A program made the translations under genes and the position numbers. A stretch of 9,940 nt of DNA. Source: Bacteroidota bacterium. GTDB taxonomy: Bacteria; Bacteroidota; Bacteroidia; Chitinophagales; Chitinophagaceae. The notes below the pieces were generated by a model, which was not told the origin of the DNA, did no database searches, and saw nothing but the letters and a program-made list of their open reading frames with translations. Shown piece by piece: positions 7,213-9,940 of the stretch; the first letter of the stretch is position 1, and every line of letters begins with the position of its first letter. The stretch spans positions 1 to 9,940 of the forward strand of contig JAEWDG010000329.1 of NCBI GenBank assembly GCA_023390215.1, given 5' to 3'.

Positions 7213-8214
7213 ATGAAGGCAATAATTCCGGTTGCAGGTGTTGGTACAAAACTGCGACCACATACATATACGCAACCTAAAGCACTTATTCCGCTTGCCG
7301 GAAAAACCATTCTCAGCATTACTATCGATCAGTTGCGCGAGGCGGGGATAAATGATTTTATATTTATCATCGGTTACCTCGGTGAAAAGATCCAGGATTA
7401 CGTGAGTACGCATTACCCGGAAATCAATTCTCATTTTGTTACACAAAACGAAAGGCTGGGTACAGGTCATGCCATTGAACTTACAAGAAGCATTGTTGGC
7501 GATGACCAGGTATTGATCATATTGGGTGATACCATCGCCGAGTATAATGTGTCTGAAGTGGTAGATAGTGAATATTCCATGCTGGGAATCAAAAAAGTGG
7601 ATGACCCCAGGAATTTCGGTGTGGCGGAGATCGACGATGAAGGATCGGTTAGCCGTGTGGTGGAAAAGCCGGCCATACCTAAAAGTAATATGGCCCTGGT
7701 TGGAATATATAAGATCAGGGAAACCGATATCATGTTTTCCTGCATCGAAAAAATTTCAGGAGCCAAGATCAACTACGAAGAGTTCAGCCTTACCGAAGCG
7801 CTGGATTGCATGATACAGAATGGGGTTGTATTCAAATCGTTTAAAGTTGCCAACTGGTTCGATTGCGGTAAAAAAGAAAGTCTTTTACAATCGAATGCCA
7901 TTCTGCTCAAAAAGTTCGGCGTCAACATTGCTGAGCCAAACGATTTCGAAAATACCATTATTGTACCGCCGGTAAGCATTGGTGAAAATTGTAAGATCAA
8001 AAATTCCGTGATCGGGCCCAACGTCGCAATTGGCGAACATTCAACGATCAACCGGGTAATTATACGTGATTCAATTATCGGAGCTTATAGTAATTTGCTG
8101 GAGATCGTGTTAAATCAATCGCTGATAGGCAGTGATGCAGACGTGAAAGGAGTGAGCAGAAACCTGAATATTGGTGATAATACAGCGATCGATCTGGGCG
8201 GTAGTCCAAAATAG
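7213..8214 (+). CDS. Sugar-phosphate nucleotidyltransferase with C-terminal left-handed beta-helix (RmlA-like, long form)
   Basis: Such enzymes make an NDP-sugar from a sugar 1-phosphate and an NTP in the cytoplasm, supplying polysaccharide or nucleotide-sugar pathways. The 333-residue protein starts MKAIIPVAG and has the nucleotide-binding loop GVGTKLRP (9-16; many relatives have R where this has K13), PKALIPLAGK (22-31), the metal-site LGDT (104-107), VVEKP (149-153) and NWFDCGKKES (214-223) with a second likely metal ligand, D217. Residues about 245-315 form imperfect hexapeptide repeats such as VSIGEN, SVIGPN and VAIGEH, typical of a left-handed beta-helix. Substrate and nucleotide cannot be read from sequence; glucose-1-phosphate thymidylyltransferase is one possibility. 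The ATG at 7213 fits the family N-terminus; an in-frame GTG at 7132 would add 27 unrelated residues. The next gene begins 9 nt after its stop, so they are probably co-transcribed. Confidence 0.9.
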   Translation: MKAIIPVAGVGTKLRPHTYTQPKALIPLAGKTILSITIDQLREAGINDFIFIIGYLGEKIQDYVSTHYPEINSHFVTQNERLGTGHAIELTRSIVGDDQVLIILGDTIAEYNVSEVVDSEYSMLGIKKVDDPRNFGVAEIDDEGSVSRVVEKPAIPKSNMALVGIYKIRETDIMFSCIEKISGAKINYEEFSLTEALDCMIQNGVVFKSFKVANWFDCGKKESLLQSNAILLKKFGVNIAEPNDFENTIIVPPVSIGENCKIKNSVIGPNVAIGEHSTINRVIIRDSIIGAYSNLLEIVLNQSLIGSDADVKGVSRNLNIGDNTAIDLGGSPK

Positions 8215-8223
8215 AACGGCTTA

Positions 8224-9171
8224 ATGAGTAAACGTTACGAGCGGATAACCCAACTTTTTAATATTGAAGTTCCCATCATACAGGCGGGAATGATATGGGC
8301 CAGTGGCTGGCGCCTGGCAAGTGCAGTGAGTAATGCAGGCGGCCTGGGAATCCTGGGTGCAGGGAGTATGTACCCTGAGGTGCTGAAAGATCATATCCGG
8401 AAATGTAAACAGGCAACCAGCAAACCTTTTGCTGTTAATCTGCCCCTTCTTTATCCCGATATCGATCAGCATATTCAAACGATCATAGAAGAAAAAATCC
8501 CTATTGTCTTTAGTTCAGCGGGCAATCCCAAAACCCATACTTCACGCCTGAAGGCAGAAGGAATCAAAGTTGTGCATGTGGTTTCCAGCAGCAAATTCGC
8601 GAAAAAGGCGGAGGAAGCAGGCTGTGATGCGGTTGTGGCTGAAGGATTTGAAGCCGGCGGCCATAACGGGAGAGAAGAAACCACTACAATGGTGTTGATT
8701 CCGGCAGTTTGCGATGCGGTACATATTCCGGTGATCGCAGCGGGTGGAATTGCAACGGGACGGCAGGCCTATGCGGCGATGGTATTGGGCGCTCACGCCG
8801 TTCAACTGGGAAGCCGTTTCCTTGCCTCGCCCGAAGCTTCCAGTCATCTATCTTTTAAAGAGGCAGTGATTAATGCCGGAGAAGGGGCAACCGAACTCTC
8901 GCTTAAAAAATTAACACCCGTGCGCCTTCTGAAAAACAGATTTTATGAACAGGTAAAAGCAGCAGAAATGCATGGCGCCTCTGAAATTGAACTGGCAGCC
9001 ATCCTGGGCCGCGGACGTGCGAAAAAAGGGATGTTTGAGGGGGACATGGAGGAAGGAGAGTTGGAGGTAGGACAGGTTTGCGCACTGATACATCAGATCA
9101 AACCTGCATCGGAAATTGTTTCGGAGATATGGGAAGAGTGCAAAATGCTTGCCCACAAGGGCTTTGATTAA
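8224..9171 (+). CDS. Nitronate monooxygenase / FabK-like FMN oxidoreductase
   Basis: The 315-residue protein is a TIM-barrel flavoprotein of the 2-nitropropane dioxygenase family, which includes nitronate monooxygenases (oxidation of toxic nitronates) and enoyl-ACP reductase FabK. Motifs seen: VPIIQAGM (16-23), SNAGGLGILGAG (36-47), PFAVNL (68-73), AEGFEAGGHNG (139-149) with H147 at the likely catalytic position, IPVIAAGGI (168-176) and GAHAVQLGSRF (189-199) for phosphate binding. Length and order fit both subfamilies. The N-terminal third and the EAGGHNG-TTM segment resemble streptococcal FabK closely, so enoyl reductase activity cannot be excluded; this phylum usually relies on FabI. It starts 9 nt after the nucleotidyltransferase and ends 48 nt before the export gene. 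No link to sugar metabolism is evident. Confidence 0.88.
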   Translation: MSKRYERITQLFNIEVPIIQAGMIWASGWRLASAVSNAGGLGILGAGSMYPEVLKDHIRKCKQATSKPFAVNLPLLYPDIDQHIQTIIEEKIPIVFSSAGNPKTHTSRLKAEGIKVVHVVSSSKFAKKAEEAGCDAVVAEGFEAGGHNGREETTTMVLIPAVCDAVHIPVIAAGGIATGRQAYAAMVLGAHAVQLGSRFLASPEASSHLSFKEAVINAGEGATELSLKKLTPVRLLKNRFYEQVKAAEMHGASEIELAAILGRGRAKKGMFEGDMEEGELEVGQVCALIHQIKPASEIVSEIWEECKMLAHKGFD

Positions 9172-9176
9172 TATAT

Positions 9177-9184
9177 TATATTTG
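9177..9184 (+). promoter_or_regulatory. Putative -7 promoter element of the polysaccharide export gene
   Basis: TATATTTG matches TANNTTTG exactly and lies in the 48-bp gap after the flavoprotein gene, 35 nt before the export gene ATG. The nearest TTG upstream (9149-9151) is 25 nt away, a little too far for a standard -33 box. The export gene may therefore have its own promoter besides read-through from the two genes before it. Confidence 0.4.
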
Positions 9185-9219
9185 CCGCTGTTTAAATTTT
9201 TGATTCAACCCCACTGCAG

Positions 9220-9940
9220 ATGGTATCATCTTCGAGGCTTATTTTGAAATCCGCGATCGCTTTCCTGTTATGTCTGGCCGCATTCTCCGCTGAATGTCAG
9301 CCACCGGTCATTCAGAACCCGGCGGAACTGCTTCCCAATTCTATCGATCCCAAAACATTAACGCAGTCGCAGCTTTCTTCACTGCTCAGCGATAAGAATA
9401 AAGAAAACACAGGGAAGGATAAGAATGCTGAATTGTCTAAATCGGCTAAACTTGAAAAAGACAGCCTGATAAAAGATAATGTAAAGGCAGATCAGGTGAG
9501 CAAGCGCAGCGAAACCTATGGTGCCAATGTGTTTGCCACTGCCGCTGTAACGGATCTCTCTGAACTGTCGACCCCACCCCTGGATTACCCAATAGGCGTC
9601 GGCGATCATATTATTGTCTCCCTTTGGGGCGCAGCTGAATTCCAGGAAAGTTACCTCGTAGCCCGCGATGGTTCTATTTTTCCTCAGGGGCTGGGGAAGA
9701 TTCAGGTGCAGGGATTGACCTTCGATAATGTGCGGTCGATGGTATATTCAAGATTCAAAAGTGTAGTACCGGAAGGCACTAATATTTCTGTTTCTCTCGG
9801 GCAGCCCCGCACCATCAATGTAAATGTGGTGGGTGAAGTGAATGATCCCGGGCCAATAACCGTGTCGGCTTTTTCCAATGTATTTAATGTGATTGCGAAG
9901 TCGGGGGGCGTTACGGAATATGGAAATCTGCGTTCTATAC
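9220..9940 (+). CDS. Wza-type polysaccharide export protein (Poly_export/SLBB), 3'-truncated by window edge
   Basis: The reading frame from ATG 9220 stays open to the window end: 240 residues, no stop. Members form the outer-membrane/periplasmic channel that exports capsule or exopolysaccharide. The N-terminus has a signal peptide: R6 and K10, then the hydrophobic stretch 11-24 ending FSAECQ. C26 follows S-A-E, a poor lipobox, so lipoprotein status is unclear. Residues about 58-97 are a Lys/Asp/Glu/Ser-rich linker of low complexity. The export domain starts at about 121 with LDYPIGVGDHIIVSLWG and includes the RDGSIFPQGLGKIQVQGL stretch. An SLBB-type domain starts near 198 with INVNVVGEVNDPGPI and is cut at the window edge. 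Bacteroidota homologues are often several hundred residues longer with repeated SLBB domains, so most of the gene is probably missing. It likely opens a polysaccharide locus continuing to the right. Confidence 0.92.
   Translation, partial: MVSSSRLILKSAIAFLLCLAAFSAECQPPVIQNPAELLPNSIDPKTLTQSQLSSLLSDKNKENTGKDKNAELSKSAKLEKDSLIKDNVKADQVSKRSETYGANVFATAAVTDLSELSTPPLDYPIGVGDHIIVSLWGAAEFQESYLVARDGSIFPQGLGKIQVQGLTFDNVRSMVYSRFKSVVPEGTNISVSLGQPRTINVNVVGEVNDPGPITVSAFSNVFNVIAKSGGVTEYGNLRSI

Overview
The window looks like a stretch of ordinary core chromosome from a Bacteroidota bacterium, probably of the Chitinophagaceae/Sphingobacteriales type. Several things point there: a DUF4293 membrane protein (a family I know only from Bacteroidota), a serine hydroxymethyltransferase with the Bacteroidota-type insertion before its AVFPG motif, a DsbD-type reductase with the FTGYACVNC active site typical of this phylum, moderate GC content, and exact TANNTTTG (-7) promoter boxes in front of three genes. 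I see no insertion sequence, phage gene, tRNA, rRNA or CRISPR array.

Layout. From 1 to 1458 (+) runs the 3' part of a dsbD-like gene, cut by the window edge. It converges on an ECF sigma factor gene (2206-1625, -), which has a strong intrinsic terminator. A divergent intergenic region of about 300 bp separates the sigma factor from uvrA (2504-5344, +) and holds two inverted repeats and the uvrA -7 box. uvrA meets a DUF4293 gene (5748-5341, -) tail to tail, and the two stop codons share one CTAG. The DUF4293 gene follows glyA (7060-5759, -) with a 10-nt gap, so those two are a likely operon. A second divergent region (7061-7212) carries the glyA promoter. Then follow, on +, a sugar-phosphate nucleotidyltransferase (7213-8214), a nitronate monooxygenase/FabK-like flavoprotein (8224-9171), and the 5' part of a Wza-type polysaccharide export gene (9220 to the window end, still open).

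How the genes may work together. glyA (one-carbon metabolism), uvrA (nucleotide excision repair) and the DsbD-like protein (reductant export across the inner membrane) are unrelated housekeeping functions. The right-hand end looks like the entrance to an exopolysaccharide or capsule locus: an activated-sugar synthesis enzyme upstream of an outer-membrane export protein. The flavoprotein between them has no obvious role in that pathway.

I did not find a convincing new biological system. The best items for a second look are small: a UvrA lacking half of the classical first zinc finger, a predicted RNA stem that would cover the start region of the sigma factor mRNA, an 11-bp inverted repeat abutting the uvrA -7 box, a symmetric head-on pair of -7 boxes at glyA, and the CTAG shared by two convergent stop codons.
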